Shown: one piece after another, positions 27,621 through 36,764 of the stretch
How positions within the stretch are numbered: position 1 is the first letter of the stretch
Layout: each line of letters begins with the position of its first letter
DNA from: Bacteriovorax sp037444575
GTDB lineage: Bacteria > Bdellovibrionota > Bacteriovoracia > Bacteriovoracales > Bacteriovoracaceae
Length of the DNA: 64,000 nt
Assembly (NCBI GenBank): GCA_037444575.1
Contig: JBBIME010000011.1
Coordinates: forward strand, 133,520 to 197,519
Reading direction: 5' to 3'
Position numbers and translations under genes: made by a program
Notes under the pieces: model-generated
What the model was told of the DNA's origin: nothing
Database searches by the model: none
The model's input: only the letters and a program-made list of their open reading frames with translations

Positions 27621-28076
27621 ATGAAATTAATTAAAAATATATCGTGTTCAATTTTGCTCTTTGGAAGTCTAATTCAAGGAGCGAATGCTTATACTTGTAC
27701 AAAATATGAAGTAAATACAATTTATATTCCCATCCTGCGTGAAGTAGTTGACTGGCCTGATGATATGATTAGACCTTATGCTAAAACAATGTGCTTACTC
27801 ACCAAAGAGAAAGTAGCTTTGCAAAAATCAATCAGTACTCGAGCAGAAGATATCCGCACAGGAAACTGGAGAATTTGCAAAGAAGTCATCCCTGGAAATC
27901 CAAATCCTACAGATGCCGAATGCAAAACGGCATACCGTGCAAAAGTAAATGGTTTAATTGATCAGTGTATTGAACTTGTTGGTCTCGGACACAACCCTCA
28001 TAATGTTGGATTATTTCTGGATCCTCTTGATGTTGAAGTCCATTGTTTGCGAGGAGTGAACACTGCCTTAAAATAA
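27621..28076 (+). CDS. Exported protein of unknown function
   Basis: The 151-residue product has a signal peptide ending ANA near residue 23, preceded by AGGAGG. The mature domain contains six cysteines (for example YTCTKY, KTMCLL, WRICKE, DAECKT, DQCIEL, VHCLRG), an even number consistent with disulfides. It is mostly helical by appearance. Spacing of 12 bases from the RCC1-like gene and a shared downstream terminator imply co-expression, and the two could interact. No family recognised. Confidence 0.65.
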   Translation: MKLIKNISCSILLFGSLIQGANAYTCTKYEVNTIYIPILREVVDWPDDMIRPYAKTMCLLTKEKVALQKSISTRAEDIRTGNWRICKEVIPGNPNPTDAECKTAYRAKVNGLIDQCIELVGLGHNPHNVGLFLDPLDVEVHCLRGVNTALK

Positions 28077-28085
28077 AAATCTAGT

Positions 28086-28108
28086 ATTGCCCCTAATTTA
28101 GGGGCAAT
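28086..28108. terminator. Hairpin terminator between convergent genes
   Basis: ATTGCCCCT pairs with AGGGGCAAT around a short AT loop, followed on the plus strand by a T-rich run. It sits directly between the stop of the exported protein gene and the stop of the minus-strand small gene at 28109, and can serve both directions. Confidence 0.75.
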
Positions 28109-28285
28109 TTATTTTCTTTTCTTCAACTGTTTGACTTCTTTTTCAATTGTCTCAACTTCTTTTAAGTCTCCACCATATTCAGGAAGATCATCTGATGTGG
28201 CCCCAGTTCTTCTTGTTGCATCTGGAAGCCAGTCATCTTGCAAGTTCTTATCTTTTACTCTGTCTTTGATTTTTTTATTGCTCAT
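28109..28285 (-). CDS. Small charged protein of unknown function
   Basis: The 58-residue product is read from ATG 28285 (AGGGA six bases upstream). A longer frame reaching 28396 is rejected because it would cross the terminator at 28311-28342. The sequence has a basic N-terminus (MSNKKIKDRVKDKN), a central acidic and proline region containing DDWLPDATRR and DDLPEYGGD, and a Lys-rich helical tail. It has no signal peptide or membrane segment. Family not recognised. Confidence 0.6.
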   Translation of the reverse strand: MSNKKIKDRVKDKNLQDDWLPDATRRTGATSDDLPEYGGDLKEVETIEKEVKQLKKRK

Positions 28286-28310
28286 CTTTATCCCTAGACC
28301 ATCTTTTAAA

Positions 28311-28342
28311 AAAGTGGCCACTTCACTATTAGTGGCCACTTT
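28311..28342 (-). terminator. Terminator of the first DUF3494 lipoprotein gene
   Basis: AAAGTGGCCACT and AGTGGCCACTTT form a 12-bp perfect stem around an eight-base loop, followed on the minus strand by a run of T. It begins 10 bases after the stop of the lipoprotein gene and separates it from the 58-codon gene downstream. Confidence 0.8.
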
Positions 28343-28352
28343 ATGTGATCGA

Positions 28353-29153
28353 TTAAGGTTTAGTGATAGTGTCTTTATCAAGAACAATTTTGTCATTTTT
28401 AGAAAACGCTCTTCCCGCTAAACTTGCTTGTTCCTTCATTTCAAAAGTTAATTGAGACATAACTGTACCAACCATTGAGCTTCTTGCTTTGATTAAGACA
28501 TTGTCACCAACTTGCCAGTAAACATTTGAAGCTTTTGCTCCACCGATTAATTTAATGGTCACATCACTTCCAACTCTTAAATCTCCAGCAACTTTAAAAA
28601 TGAATACATCTGTATCAGTACCTTCAAGAGTTAAATCATTTGGAATTGTTACGCGTGAATTCCATTTATAGATACCTGCTGGAAGTGTTTTATTCCCTAG
28701 TGCCCCAGCGTAGACATCAACTTTGTCAGCGTCTGGAGCTAGATTTTCAGCGTCATTATATGCGTTGATTAGATCAAGTTTTGCTTGTGTAATGAATGCA
28801 GAATTTTTAATGTCACGATCATCTCCTGCATAGATTTCTGGAGCTCCTCCAGTTACCTCCTGTGGAGTTAGTCCAAGCATTGATCGAGCTCCTGGTCTTA
28901 AGCCAACTTTTCCAGTAATAGCGTTCTCAGGAGTTGAAGCAATTGCTGCATGTGCAAGAACAGCAAATTGTTCAACAGTTCGAAGATTTACTGCTTTTAC
29001 ACTGTGATTCGCTGTTATTGTTTTCTCCGCTTGTGTTTCAGTTGGAGTGACAATCGCAGAAGTTGAGTGCTGAGCTGGACTCTCATTTTTCCCGCAACTA
29101 GTTAAGGCCATCGTCCCCAACAATAGAGAAACTAGAATTCCTGATTTTTTCAT
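28353..29153 (-). CDS. DUF3494 (ice-binding-like) lipoprotein
   Basis: The 266-residue product has a lipoprotein signal with lipobox LTSC (Cys20). Residues 60-266 match the DUF3494/ice-binding-protein fold: FAVLAHAAI near the start, AITGKVG, TPQEVTGG, a central helix with INAYNDAENLA, then LPAGIYKW, LEGTDTDVFIFKV, LRVGSDV and NVYWQVG, the blocks of the right-handed beta-solenoid. Known members bind ice or act as surface adhesins. A paralogue lies at 41423. The first 40 mature residues are a Ser/Thr-rich linker. A strong terminator follows and a perfect palindrome lies upstream. Confidence 0.88.
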   Translation of the reverse strand: MKKSGILVSLLLGTMALTSCGKNESPAQHSTSAIVTPTETQAEKTITANHSVKAVNLRTVEQFAVLAHAAIASTPENAITGKVGLRPGARSMLGLTPQEVTGGAPEIYAGDDRDIKNSAFITQAKLDLINAYNDAENLAPDADKVDVYAGALGNKTLPAGIYKWNSRVTIPNDLTLEGTDTDVFIFKVAGDLRVGSDVTIKLIGGAKASNVYWQVGDNVLIKARSSMVGTVMSQLTFEMKEQASLAGRAFSKNDKIVLDKDTITKP

Positions 29154-29178
29154 TGCTATCTCCTTTTACTTAGTTTTG

Positions 29179-29196
29179 GTAAATAATATTATTTAC
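29179..29196. promoter_or_regulatory. 18-bp perfect palindrome upstream of DUF3494 lipoprotein gene
   Basis: GTAAATAATATTATTTAC is a perfect inverted repeat 26-43 bases before the lipoprotein start. Its length and AT-rich symmetry fit an operator for a dimeric repressor or activator, but no regulator can be assigned. It is too AT-rich and lacks a loop to act as a terminator. Confidence 0.4.
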
Positions 29197-29429
29197 ACGA
29201 CATAGCTAATAATCATGAAATTAATAATAAAAAAAATTCTTTATATGAATATTTTGAATAATCATTCCTTATGTGAATACAAAACCTTTAGAAAATTACT
29301 ATAAAAGAGTAGTCCATCTATAGATCAAGGCTATGTTAGATTTTTTAATTCTTATTTTTTTTCTTGTATGAAATCGGTCAATGTAAGGAGGATAAATGCG
29401 TACCTAAGTGACCATATAATGAGGTAATT

Positions 29430-31373
29430 ATGAGATTTAAAAATAGAGAACACGCAGGGCAATTATTGGCAGAAAAACTTTTACCATATGCCCATCTCGA
29501 TCCCATTATTTTGGCAATGCCCCGTGGTGGAGTACCAATAGCTTATACAATTGCCACAAGATTAAAAGCTTCATTAGATATTGTTCTAGTTAAAAAAATT
29601 CAAGCACCAGGGAGTGAGGAGTTCGCTATCGGAGCTGTCGCAGAAGATGAAAAACCGATCCTTAACGATGCTTATATTGATGAAGAAAATCTTGATAGGA
29701 CAAAAATAGCAGAGACTATTTCTAAACGAATCAAGGAGATTCGGAGTCGCTCTATTCTTTATCGAGAAAAGTTGCCGGCGCTCTCTTTGATTGGAAGAAC
29801 TGTAATTGTTGTAGATGATGGTCTTGCTACTGGGGCATCAATGGTTGCAGCGCTAGAATGGTTGCGAACAAAAAAAATTAAAAGGCTTATCGCTGCAGTT
29901 CCTATTTCCTCTAGCGAAGGAGCTGAAAAAGTGAAGGCCATTGCAGATGAATTTATATCTCTTATTACGCCTGAGAACATGTGGGCAGTGGGGTATTGGT
30001 ATGAAGATTTTTCACAAGTCAGTGATAGTGAGGTTGTAAAATATCTTGAAAAAAGGCATGAGACTGCAAAACCAAGTATCCCTACAAAAAATTTAACTGA
30101 TGAAATTGTAGAATTAGCTAAGCCATTTAAGAGTAGTGGAGAACTAGACCAATATATCAATGAAATAGCAAAGCATCGAGTTGTTATGTTGGGTGAAGCA
30201 ACTCATGGAACAAAAGAATATTATGAATTAAGAAAAGAAATTTCTCAAAGGTTAATTCAAGACCATGGATTTGATTTTATCGCAGTGGAAGGAGATTGGC
30301 CAGATTGCTACAAATTAAATGAATATATTTACTCCGATGAAAAAACTAATCCCCGTGAAGTTGTCCATTCCAGTTTTCATCGATGGCCTACGTGGATGTG
30401 GGCAAATGAAGAGGTCCCTTCACTAATTGAGTGGATGAAAAAAAATGATCTAGGTGCCTTCTATGGGCTTGATGTTTATTCTCTTTTTGAATCTCTTGAT
30501 GCGACAAAAAAGTATTTAAAAAAAATTGATCCAGCTTTAGCTAATTTGCTTCAAACCAATTATGCATGCTTTGATGCGTATAGGGGCAATGAAATAAAAT
30601 ATGCTGAATCTCTCATGAAATTGCCAAGGGGATGTCAGCAAGAAGTGATCTCCAATCTTAGAGAATTGCTACGTCTACGGTTGGAGGATACAAAACTCAC
30701 TGAGAATGAACTTTTTAGTATTAAACAAAATGCCCGGGTGATTGAGAAAGCTGAAAAATATTATCGTACTATGTTAAGCGGGAGAGCTGATTCATGGAAT
30801 ATTCGCGATACGCACATGCTTGAAACTCTCGAGAATCTTTTGCACTTCCACGGTCCAAATAGTAAGGCCATTGTTTGGGCCCATAACACCCACATTGGAG
30901 ATTATCATGCAACTGATATGTTGGATGATGGCTATATTAATCTCGGAGGACTAACGAGGGAACGATTTGGAATTGAGAATGTCTATCTCTTGGGATTTGG
31001 AAGTCATCATGGAGAAGTAACTGCTGGAAAGGCATGGGGGGCAGAAGTTCAAAAAATGCAACTTCCTAATGCCAAACCTGGATCCTATGAAGATTATTTT
31101 CATCAAGCTGCCATGAATTTAAAGGCCACAAGTCTTTTTCTCCCCCTGAATAAATTAGAGTCGAACAGTTCACTTTATCAAAAACTTGGTCATCGCGCAG
31201 TCGGGGTTGTCTATGATCCTCTTCATGAGCGACATGGAAGCAACTATGTACCAACTAAACTTGCTGGCCGCTATGATGGGTTCATATTTGTTGATGAAAC
31301 TCATGCACTAAAACCAATTCCTTCAACTATTGTTTATGGCGAAATTCCCGAAACGTATCCAGCCGGGCAATAA
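29430..31373 (+). CDS. Phosphoribosyltransferase-erythromycin esterase-like fusion protein
   Basis: This 647-residue two-domain protein has residues 1-205 as a type I phosphoribosyltransferase (MPRGGVPIAY near 30; PRPP loop VVDDGLATGASM at about 127-138). Residues 225-640 form an erythromycin esterase/EreA-like domain with GEATHGTKEY, EGDWPDCY, HRWPTWMW and AHNTHIGDYH, the His/Glu-containing active-site blocks. There is no signal peptide. Such fusions occur in several bacteria; the biological substrate is not known and macrolide hydrolysis should not be assumed. GAGG lies five bases before the start. The gene stands alone between intergenic spaces. Confidence 0.88.
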   Translation: MRFKNREHAGQLLAEKLLPYAHLDPIILAMPRGGVPIAYTIATRLKASLDIVLVKKIQAPGSEEFAIGAVAEDEKPILNDAYIDEENLDRTKIAETISKRIKEIRSRSILYREKLPALSLIGRTVIVVDDGLATGASMVAALEWLRTKKIKRLIAAVPISSSEGAEKVKAIADEFISLITPENMWAVGYWYEDFSQVSDSEVVKYLEKRHETAKPSIPTKNLTDEIVELAKPFKSSGELDQYINEIAKHRVVMLGEATHGTKEYYELRKEISQRLIQDHGFDFIAVEGDWPDCYKLNEYIYSDEKTNPREVVHSSFHRWPTWMWANEEVPSLIEWMKKNDLGAFYGLDVYSLFESLDATKKYLKKIDPALANLLQTNYACFDAYRGNEIKYAESLMKLPRGCQQEVISNLRELLRLRLEDTKLTENELFSIKQNARVIEKAEKYYRTMLSGRADSWNIRDTHMLETLENLLHFHGPNSKAIVWAHNTHIGDYHATDMLDDGYINLGGLTRERFGIENVYLLGFGSHHGEVTAGKAWGAEVQKMQLPNAKPGSYEDYFHQAAMNLKATSLFLPLNKLESNSSLYQKLGHRAVGVVYDPLHERHGSNYVPTKLAGRYDGFIFVDETHALKPIPSTIVYGEIPETYPAGQ

Positions 31374-31490
31374 AGGATATTTAGTAGTTGCTTAAATTTG
31401 TAAATTGCTACTATGTGCTTCTTACATTTAAGAAGATTTAGAAGTATTCTTATAGGTGGAAAAAAACTATTTATTCACCTTGAGAAAATT

Positions 31491-33092
31491 ATGAATTTGA
31501 AGACAACACAAACAAAACTTTTTCTTTTTGTTTCGTTACTCTTAGCATCTTTATACAACCTGACCTTCTTTAAAAAGTCACTAGCAGTCTATTCTTTGTC
31601 AGGAAGCTCAATTCTATTTTTAATTTCGATGTTTGTTGTTTTGATTTTCTTTATAAATATTGTTTTAAATCTTTTCAGATCAAAATACACAACAAAACCT
31701 TTTTTAATTGTATTTCTTCTTCTCTCATCTCTTGCGGCTTATGTCATGGACAGCTATGGAACAATACTTGATGAGACAATGATTTTGAATATCTTCAACA
31801 CAGACAGACATGAGGCGATGGACCTATTTAGCTTTAAGCTTGTTCTGTATTTCATCTTTCTAGGAATTGTCCCATCCATTATTGTCTATAAAACCAAACT
31901 AGAAGAATTTTCTTTAAAAAAAGAATTAGTATCAAGAGCGAAAACATTTTTTAGTTCTCTTGTTATTATCATTATAATGCTTGCTTCATTTGGGAAGAAC
32001 TACGCTACATTTTTCAGAGAACAGAGAGTTCTTCGCAGTTACACTAATCCAACTTTTTATATTTTTTCAGTTGGAAAGTTCTCGAGTCATTTCTTTATCA
32101 ATACTAAAACTGAATTAATCAGGCTTGGTTTAGGCGCCACAATTGATCGAAAACAAAATGTTAGAAATTTAGTGATCTTCGTTGTAGGTGAAACTGCAAG
32201 AAGAGACCGGTTTTCGCTCAATGGATATCAGAAAGAAACAAATCCTCTTCTAAAAAAAGAGAACGTAATCAGCTTATCCAACATGACTTCTTGTGGGACA
32301 TCTACAGCCATATCAGTTCCTTGTATTTTTTCTAATTTTCAGAGAAGTCATTTTAATGCTGATAAGGCCGCCACTACAGAAAATTTATTAGACGTTCTAT
32401 CTCATACAAACAAAGTGAATGTTCTTTGGAGAGACAATAATTCAAACTCAAAAGGTGTCGCCGAAAGAGTGACTTACCAAGACTTCAAAATGCCTCCTGC
32501 AAATACTGTTTGCGATCCAGAGTGCCGAGATGTTGGAATGCTTGTCGGTCTTCAGGACTATATAAATAAGGTCAAAGAAGGCGATATTTTTATCGTTCTT
32601 CATCAAATGGGAAATCATGGACCACAATACAGTAAGAGATATCCATCGCAATTTGAAAAATTTAAACCAGTATGTACGACTAATGAGCTGGAGAAATGTT
32701 CTAATGATGAAATTAATAATGCTTATGACAACGCCATTTTATATACAGATTATTTCTTATCTCAAGTCATCGACCTTCTAAAAAAGAATTCTAATGATTT
32801 TGGAACCAGCATGTTTTACGTGAGTGATCACGGGGAATCATTGGGGGAAAATGGGGTTTATCTTCATGGACTACCATATTTTGTGGCACCAGATGAACAA
32901 AAAAATGTTGCTGCTATCCTCTGGTTTGGTGGAAATACTGCTAAGAAAATTGATTATAAATTGTTAAAAGAGGAATCTAAGAACGCTTATTCCCATGACA
33001 ATGTTTTTCATACTTTTCTTGGCTTGATGAATGTCAAAACATCTCTTTATGATAAGAATATGGATATTCTTAGTGGCGCCTTAAAAAAATAA
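31491..33092 (+). CDS. Phosphoethanolamine transferase (EptA-type, lipid A modification)
   Basis: The 533-residue protein begins at ATG 31491. Five hydrophobic helices lie in residues 10-170, then a periplasmic alkaline-phosphatase-fold domain. VVGETARRD supplies metal ligand E234, SCGTSTAISVPC holds the nucleophile T270 flanked by the conserved disulfide cysteines, and YVSDHGESLGENGVYLHG gives further metal ligands. These define transferases that move phosphoethanolamine from phosphatidylethanolamine to lipid A or other glycans, reducing negative surface charge. It has its own terminator at 33117. Confidence 0.88.
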   Translation: MNLKTTQTKLFLFVSLLLASLYNLTFFKKSLAVYSLSGSSILFLISMFVVLIFFINIVLNLFRSKYTTKPFLIVFLLLSSLAAYVMDSYGTILDETMILNIFNTDRHEAMDLFSFKLVLYFIFLGIVPSIIVYKTKLEEFSLKKELVSRAKTFFSSLVIIIIMLASFGKNYATFFREQRVLRSYTNPTFYIFSVGKFSSHFFINTKTELIRLGLGATIDRKQNVRNLVIFVVGETARRDRFSLNGYQKETNPLLKKENVISLSNMTSCGTSTAISVPCIFSNFQRSHFNADKAATTENLLDVLSHTNKVNVLWRDNNSNSKGVAERVTYQDFKMPPANTVCDPECRDVGMLVGLQDYINKVKEGDIFIVLHQMGNHGPQYSKRYPSQFEKFKPVCTTNELEKCSNDEINNAYDNAILYTDYFLSQVIDLLKKNSNDFGTSMFYVSDHGESLGENGVYLHGLPYFVAPDEQKNVAAILWFGGNTAKKIDYKLLKEESKNAYSHDNVFHTFLGLMNVKTSLYDKNMDILSGALKK

Positions 33093-33116
33093 TAAATTCA
33101 AATTCAAAAAAAAAGA

Positions 33117-33140
33117 CCAGCGGATTTTCTAATCCGCTGG
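33117..33140 (+). terminator. Terminator of the phosphoethanolamine transferase gene
   Basis: CCAGCGGATT pairs perfectly with AATCCGCTGG around a TTCT loop, 24 bases after the stop codon, with an A-run before and T-rich sequence after. It may act bidirectionally. Confidence 0.85.
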
Positions 33141-33462
33141 ATTTCATTTCAAAAAATTAATCATCATAACAACTGAAATTTTATAAAATCATTTGTTATT
33201 AATCCTTGCTGTTGAAGATTTACAATATCATTTTCGAAATCAGTTACTGTTTGAATGAAAAAACTTGCGTCTTTTTGATTCAATTGCGCAATCATTTTGC
33301 AATTAAGTTAATCAAAAGTTTTCTTGAGTTCGGTTGACATTGGTACATCTGCATTTATATGAGTGAAATTTTTAATCTAAAAATATTTTGGCGCAATTAA
33401 TTTTATCTGATATCTACAAAAAAAATGATCATCTCGAATCATTTCATCACACAGGAGCATTT
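33141..33462. other. Gene-free stretch, no supported gene
   Basis: About 320 bases between the terminator and the next start contain no reading frame I can support. The minus strand has a 43-codon frame (33164-33295) without a ribosome site, and a 10-bp palindrome ATTGCGCAAT lies at 33283-33292. The last 100 bases presumably hold the promoter of the exported-protein operon, with AGGAG just before ATG 33463. It could be a decayed gene remnant. Confidence 0.4.
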
Positions 33463-34233
33463 ATGAATAATTTTTTTCTAATTGTTGTATTGCTTTTTTC
33501 TATGAATATTAATGTCGCAAAATCAGAGGTGTGGCATTCAACAAACAAGTGGAATCATTATTGGGAGAATGAGTATAGGGATTGGATTAATGACAATCTT
33601 TCAATAAATGTATTTAAAAAAGATTCAGGAATTCTTTCAGGTATATCTACCGATTGCGCTGATGCACTTTATGATGTAAGAATCCAATTCGCTTACGAGC
33701 ACTCACTGCCTTTTGTGATTAATGCTCCTGATTCTCTTAGATCTCAAATGAGAATATTTGGAAGTGACACTTCAATGTTCGATTCAATAAAAGATGAAAG
33801 ATCGCGTGTACGGGCCTTTATTAATTATATCAATGATGAGGTGGGGACAGAGAATTTAGCAAAAGATACATTTCCAGTGAAGATTAAAGATATTGATTCG
33901 GGGATTGTTTATTTTGTAGAGTGGTGGCTATTTGGAAAAGATGAGCATCACTCATACATAGTGAAAGGATTTGATCAAAACAACGAACTACTTTACTACG
34001 CCTCAGATGCTCCAAGAAAAGTTCGAAAACTTCAAATTGATAGAAAATATCCAAGATTCAGTTTTAGTTCATCACCATATGGTTTTAGAAAATGGAGACT
34101 TCCTGAATATTTATTAGTCCCAGAAAAAGAAATTCCAGAAGAAGAAGGATATAGCAACGAACAATATAAAATTTTAGAAAGAGTTGGGAAAAGAGGAGTT
34201 CTCAAAGAAATTCGAAGACAGTATCAAAGATAA
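33463..34233 (+). CDS. Exported protein, possible cysteine-peptidase-like fold
   Basis: The 256-residue product begins at ATG 33463 after AGGAG and has a signal peptide (about 1-21, MNVAKSE region). A DCADAL helix N-terminus, then EHHSYIVKGF and a downstream Tyr/Asp stretch recall the Cys-His arrangement of NlpC/P60 or transglutaminase-like enzymes, in which Cys heads a helix and His lies on a strand. This is a pattern-based guess. The C-terminal 60 residues are charged. It is the first of three exported-protein genes spaced 28 and 7 bases apart. Confidence 0.65.
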   Translation: MNNFFLIVVLLFSMNINVAKSEVWHSTNKWNHYWENEYRDWINDNLSINVFKKDSGILSGISTDCADALYDVRIQFAYEHSLPFVINAPDSLRSQMRIFGSDTSMFDSIKDERSRVRAFINYINDEVGTENLAKDTFPVKIKDIDSGIVYFVEWWLFGKDEHHSYIVKGFDQNNELLYYASDAPRKVRKLQIDRKYPRFSFSSSPYGFRKWRLPEYLLVPEKEIPEEEGYSNEQYKILERVGKRGVLKEIRRQYQR

Positions 34234-34261
34234 AAAAAGGAATTAACATAGAGGAGAGTTG

Positions 34262-35536
34262 ATGAAGAAGTTAATTTTTACCACGTTTTTATTTCTATTA
34301 ATGACTAATCTTTTTGCTGAAGAAGTAACCGTTCCACCATCTACACCTGACTTTGTTTATAAGAATTTAAGAGAGTCACAATCTAGCTTGATCACAGCTG
34401 AGAAAAGAGTGGAAGTGGAAAAACTTTATAAAGACACTAAGTCTTTAAATGTTCTTCATTCAATTATTACTGATCATTCGATTAATCGTTGTGCTACAAA
34501 AGTTTTAAGTGCAATTAGAAACAAGCTTAATCTAAAAAGTAAAACTGATGTCGAATATGCAATTTTAGGTTTGCGTTTAGATGATTCTATAGACGATATT
34601 AGTGCCAAAATTTTAATGAACACTAATGATCTATCCATTATGATTCCAAATCCGATTTCAAGGGATGAGTTAAATTCAGAAGAAGAAGATAAGGCCCTTG
34701 AGGTTTTTAAAACTAAAGCAGTGGATATTCGCAACAAAAATCTTTGCATTGAGGATTCTTACAGAGATCTTGTTTCAAGTCTTGCTTCAAAGGAGCCAAA
34801 ATTTTATAGAAACTTAAAGCATATTAATAAGCTGGCTCTTGATAACAATCTTGTTTCTGAAGAAAACTTTAAAATGATAGAACTTTTTAGGGCAAAAAAA
34901 GTATATGAATGGCCAATAACACTTTCTGATTATGCTCGAAGCCTAGACGTTTTTAAGAAAAAATTTGTCGATAGAAAAAAAGAATCTGCACCATTTGTTA
35001 CTAATGTTAAATATCGTCAAAAGAAATCAATGAGACAGAGTCTATATGAAAAATATGACAGCACTCAGATTATACTTCTCGCCAATATCGTTAGAGATTT
35101 AAAAAAGAGATTGGATTCTAAAGATATTACAATCAATATCGACTATTCTGATCAGCCGACAGAAATTATTAATTTAGCTCCAATGGAAAAATTTCGTTTC
35201 ATTTTGAAACTTCTAAGAAAAGAGTTGGCCAATATTAATAATAGTTCATTGCTCAATGGTAAATATGCAAATTATTTGGATCTAATTACTGCAAGCTATG
35301 AAGTTGGTTATATTAATTCAAATGAAATTGAACAACTGGCAAGTTTACAAGAAATTTGGAATCCTTCAAAAACTACAAAAGAAAAAGTGATGTACTGGGT
35401 AAGTAATTTTGGAGGAATGGCGTCCATTTTCTTACCACCCCCTTATGGATTCGTTTCAGTAATGGCCATAATGATGATTGATCAACAATTAAAAGATGCA
35501 CCAGTAGATAGAAATGCAGATTACATTCTTTTTTAG
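34262..35536 (+). CDS. Exported helical protein of unknown function
   Basis: The 424-residue protein starts at ATG 34262 (GAGGAGAG just upstream; a TTG one codon earlier is too close to the site). A signal peptide ends near LFAEE. The mature part is mostly helical and highly charged, with a hydrophobic patch near the C-terminus (GGMASIFLPPPYGFVSVMAI) that could be a membrane anchor or buried helix. No recognised domain. It sits between a possible Cys/His enzyme and a metallopeptidase-like protein in one operon. Confidence 0.65.
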   Translation: MKKLIFTTFLFLLMTNLFAEEVTVPPSTPDFVYKNLRESQSSLITAEKRVEVEKLYKDTKSLNVLHSIITDHSINRCATKVLSAIRNKLNLKSKTDVEYAILGLRLDDSIDDISAKILMNTNDLSIMIPNPISRDELNSEEEDKALEVFKTKAVDIRNKNLCIEDSYRDLVSSLASKEPKFYRNLKHINKLALDNNLVSEENFKMIELFRAKKVYEWPITLSDYARSLDVFKKKFVDRKKESAPFVTNVKYRQKKSMRQSLYEKYDSTQIILLANIVRDLKKRLDSKDITINIDYSDQPTEIINLAPMEKFRFILKLLRKELANINNSSLLNGKYANYLDLITASYEVGYINSNEIEQLASLQEIWNPSKTTKEKVMYWVSNFGGMASIFLPPPYGFVSVMAIMMIDQQLKDAPVDRNADYILF

Positions 35537-35543
35537 GAGCAAT

Positions 35544-36728
35544 ATGAAAACATTATTTTTTTCCCTAATTCTATCATGTCAGCTATCCACTGCGTTTGGG
35601 GACGTTGTGAAAAAAAGAGCTGTCGTACGCGATGAACAATTTAATGCAAAAATTGAAGAGGTTATACTTCCCAATTTAACAAGTAATAACTCTTATGAAG
35701 GTAAGTATTTCAAGATTGTTAAAGGAAAGAGTAATAAGGCCATTAGTTTTAATGACCCAGAAGAACTCCAACTAAAAGCAGCTACTACTTATTATCATTT
35801 AAATCGTGCCCGTAAATTTTATACGAACGTAATTAAGTCAAAATATGTTCAAGATTTGCCTCAACTTACTATTCGGGTTGAGTTGGGTAATGTCTTTAAT
35901 GAATTGGGCCATTTTGCTAATGATAACCTAGATCCTCAATCCAACAATGCCTTAACTGTTCCAGCAGGTGATGGGTATGAACCAGGACATGTTGATCCAT
36001 GGGGAATTGAAATTTGGTTTAGACCTTCAAAAGATATCAACATAAAAGACATGAAAGGTGTTGTTGATGAAACAAATTTAAAAGCCTCTTTGAAGCTTTT
36101 TAGAAATCAAAGTCATATGATGAATTTAGAAATGTTTTTTATTAAACTTTTAAGCACTCATGACACTAAAAGTGCTATGCGACTAGCCGGAAGCTCTGTC
36201 ATACTCGAGGCCATCTATCAGAGCTCAGGTCTAATCGCTCAGTTTTTTACTCGAAAAATTTATCGCCTAGATTCTGCACTTGTTCCAGAAATCATTTATC
36301 ATGAGTTCTCTCATGTGGCCTTGAGTGATCACTTGGAATTAACTCATTCTACACCTGTAAATGAAGGACTTGCTGATTATTTTGCGGGAAAAATTGCTAA
36401 CAGTAAGAAGCTTGCAACACACATCAAAGACTACAATCTCTTTAGTGGAAAAGAAGTTAAGAAAAAACAAATGTACCATTTAGCTTTTGAGAGTGGTGAT
36501 TTTGCAAATGCCGATTTTGTTTTTGGACTTCTCTGGAATTTGGGACAAACTGTAGGAAGTGATATTGAGGCAGAATTCGTATACAATATGACCAAAAATC
36601 TTTCTACAAATGTTTCTATTCATGACGACTTGATTAATGCTGCTTTAGATGAATGTAAACAGTCATGTAAGGATCCATTGAACGACAGACTTAAGCTCTA
36701 CAAGCTGTTTGATTCAAAAAATATTTAA
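35544..36728 (+). CDS. Exported HExxH metallopeptidase-like protein
   Basis: The 394-residue protein starts at ATG 35544 after AGGAG, with a signal peptide ending AFG near residue 20. In the second half, IIYHEFSHVAL provides an HExxH zinc site and NEGLADYFAG about 25 residues later supplies the likely third Glu ligand, the gluzincin arrangement. It would thus be a periplasmic or secreted Zn peptidase. The first 200 residues are not recognisable and may be a prodomain or substrate-binding region. It is last in the three-gene exported operon; a long hairpin follows. Confidence 0.75.
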   Translation: MKTLFFSLILSCQLSTAFGDVVKKRAVVRDEQFNAKIEEVILPNLTSNNSYEGKYFKIVKGKSNKAISFNDPEELQLKAATTYYHLNRARKFYTNVIKSKYVQDLPQLTIRVELGNVFNELGHFANDNLDPQSNNALTVPAGDGYEPGHVDPWGIEIWFRPSKDINIKDMKGVVDETNLKASLKLFRNQSHMMNLEMFFIKLLSTHDTKSAMRLAGSSVILEAIYQSSGLIAQFFTRKIYRLDSALVPEIIYHEFSHVALSDHLELTHSTPVNEGLADYFAGKIANSKKLATHIKDYNLFSGKEVKKKQMYHLAFESGDFANADFVFGLLWNLGQTVGSDIEAEFVYNMTKNLSTNVSIHDDLINAALDECKQSCKDPLNDRLKLYKLFDSKNI

Positions 36729-36764
36729 GGTCAAAATATTGCACAGATATTTGGCGCTTTCTTT

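Noticed and set aside
28286..28396. N-terminal extension of the small gene at 28109
   Set aside because: The extended start would lie inside the neighbouring lipoprotein gene and cross a strong terminator; ATG 28285 has its own ribosome site.
33164..33295. 43-codon minus-strand frame in the gene-free stretch
   Set aside because: It starts at an ATG without a ribosome site and ends next to the terminator; the peptide looks protein-like but cannot be supported without conservation data.
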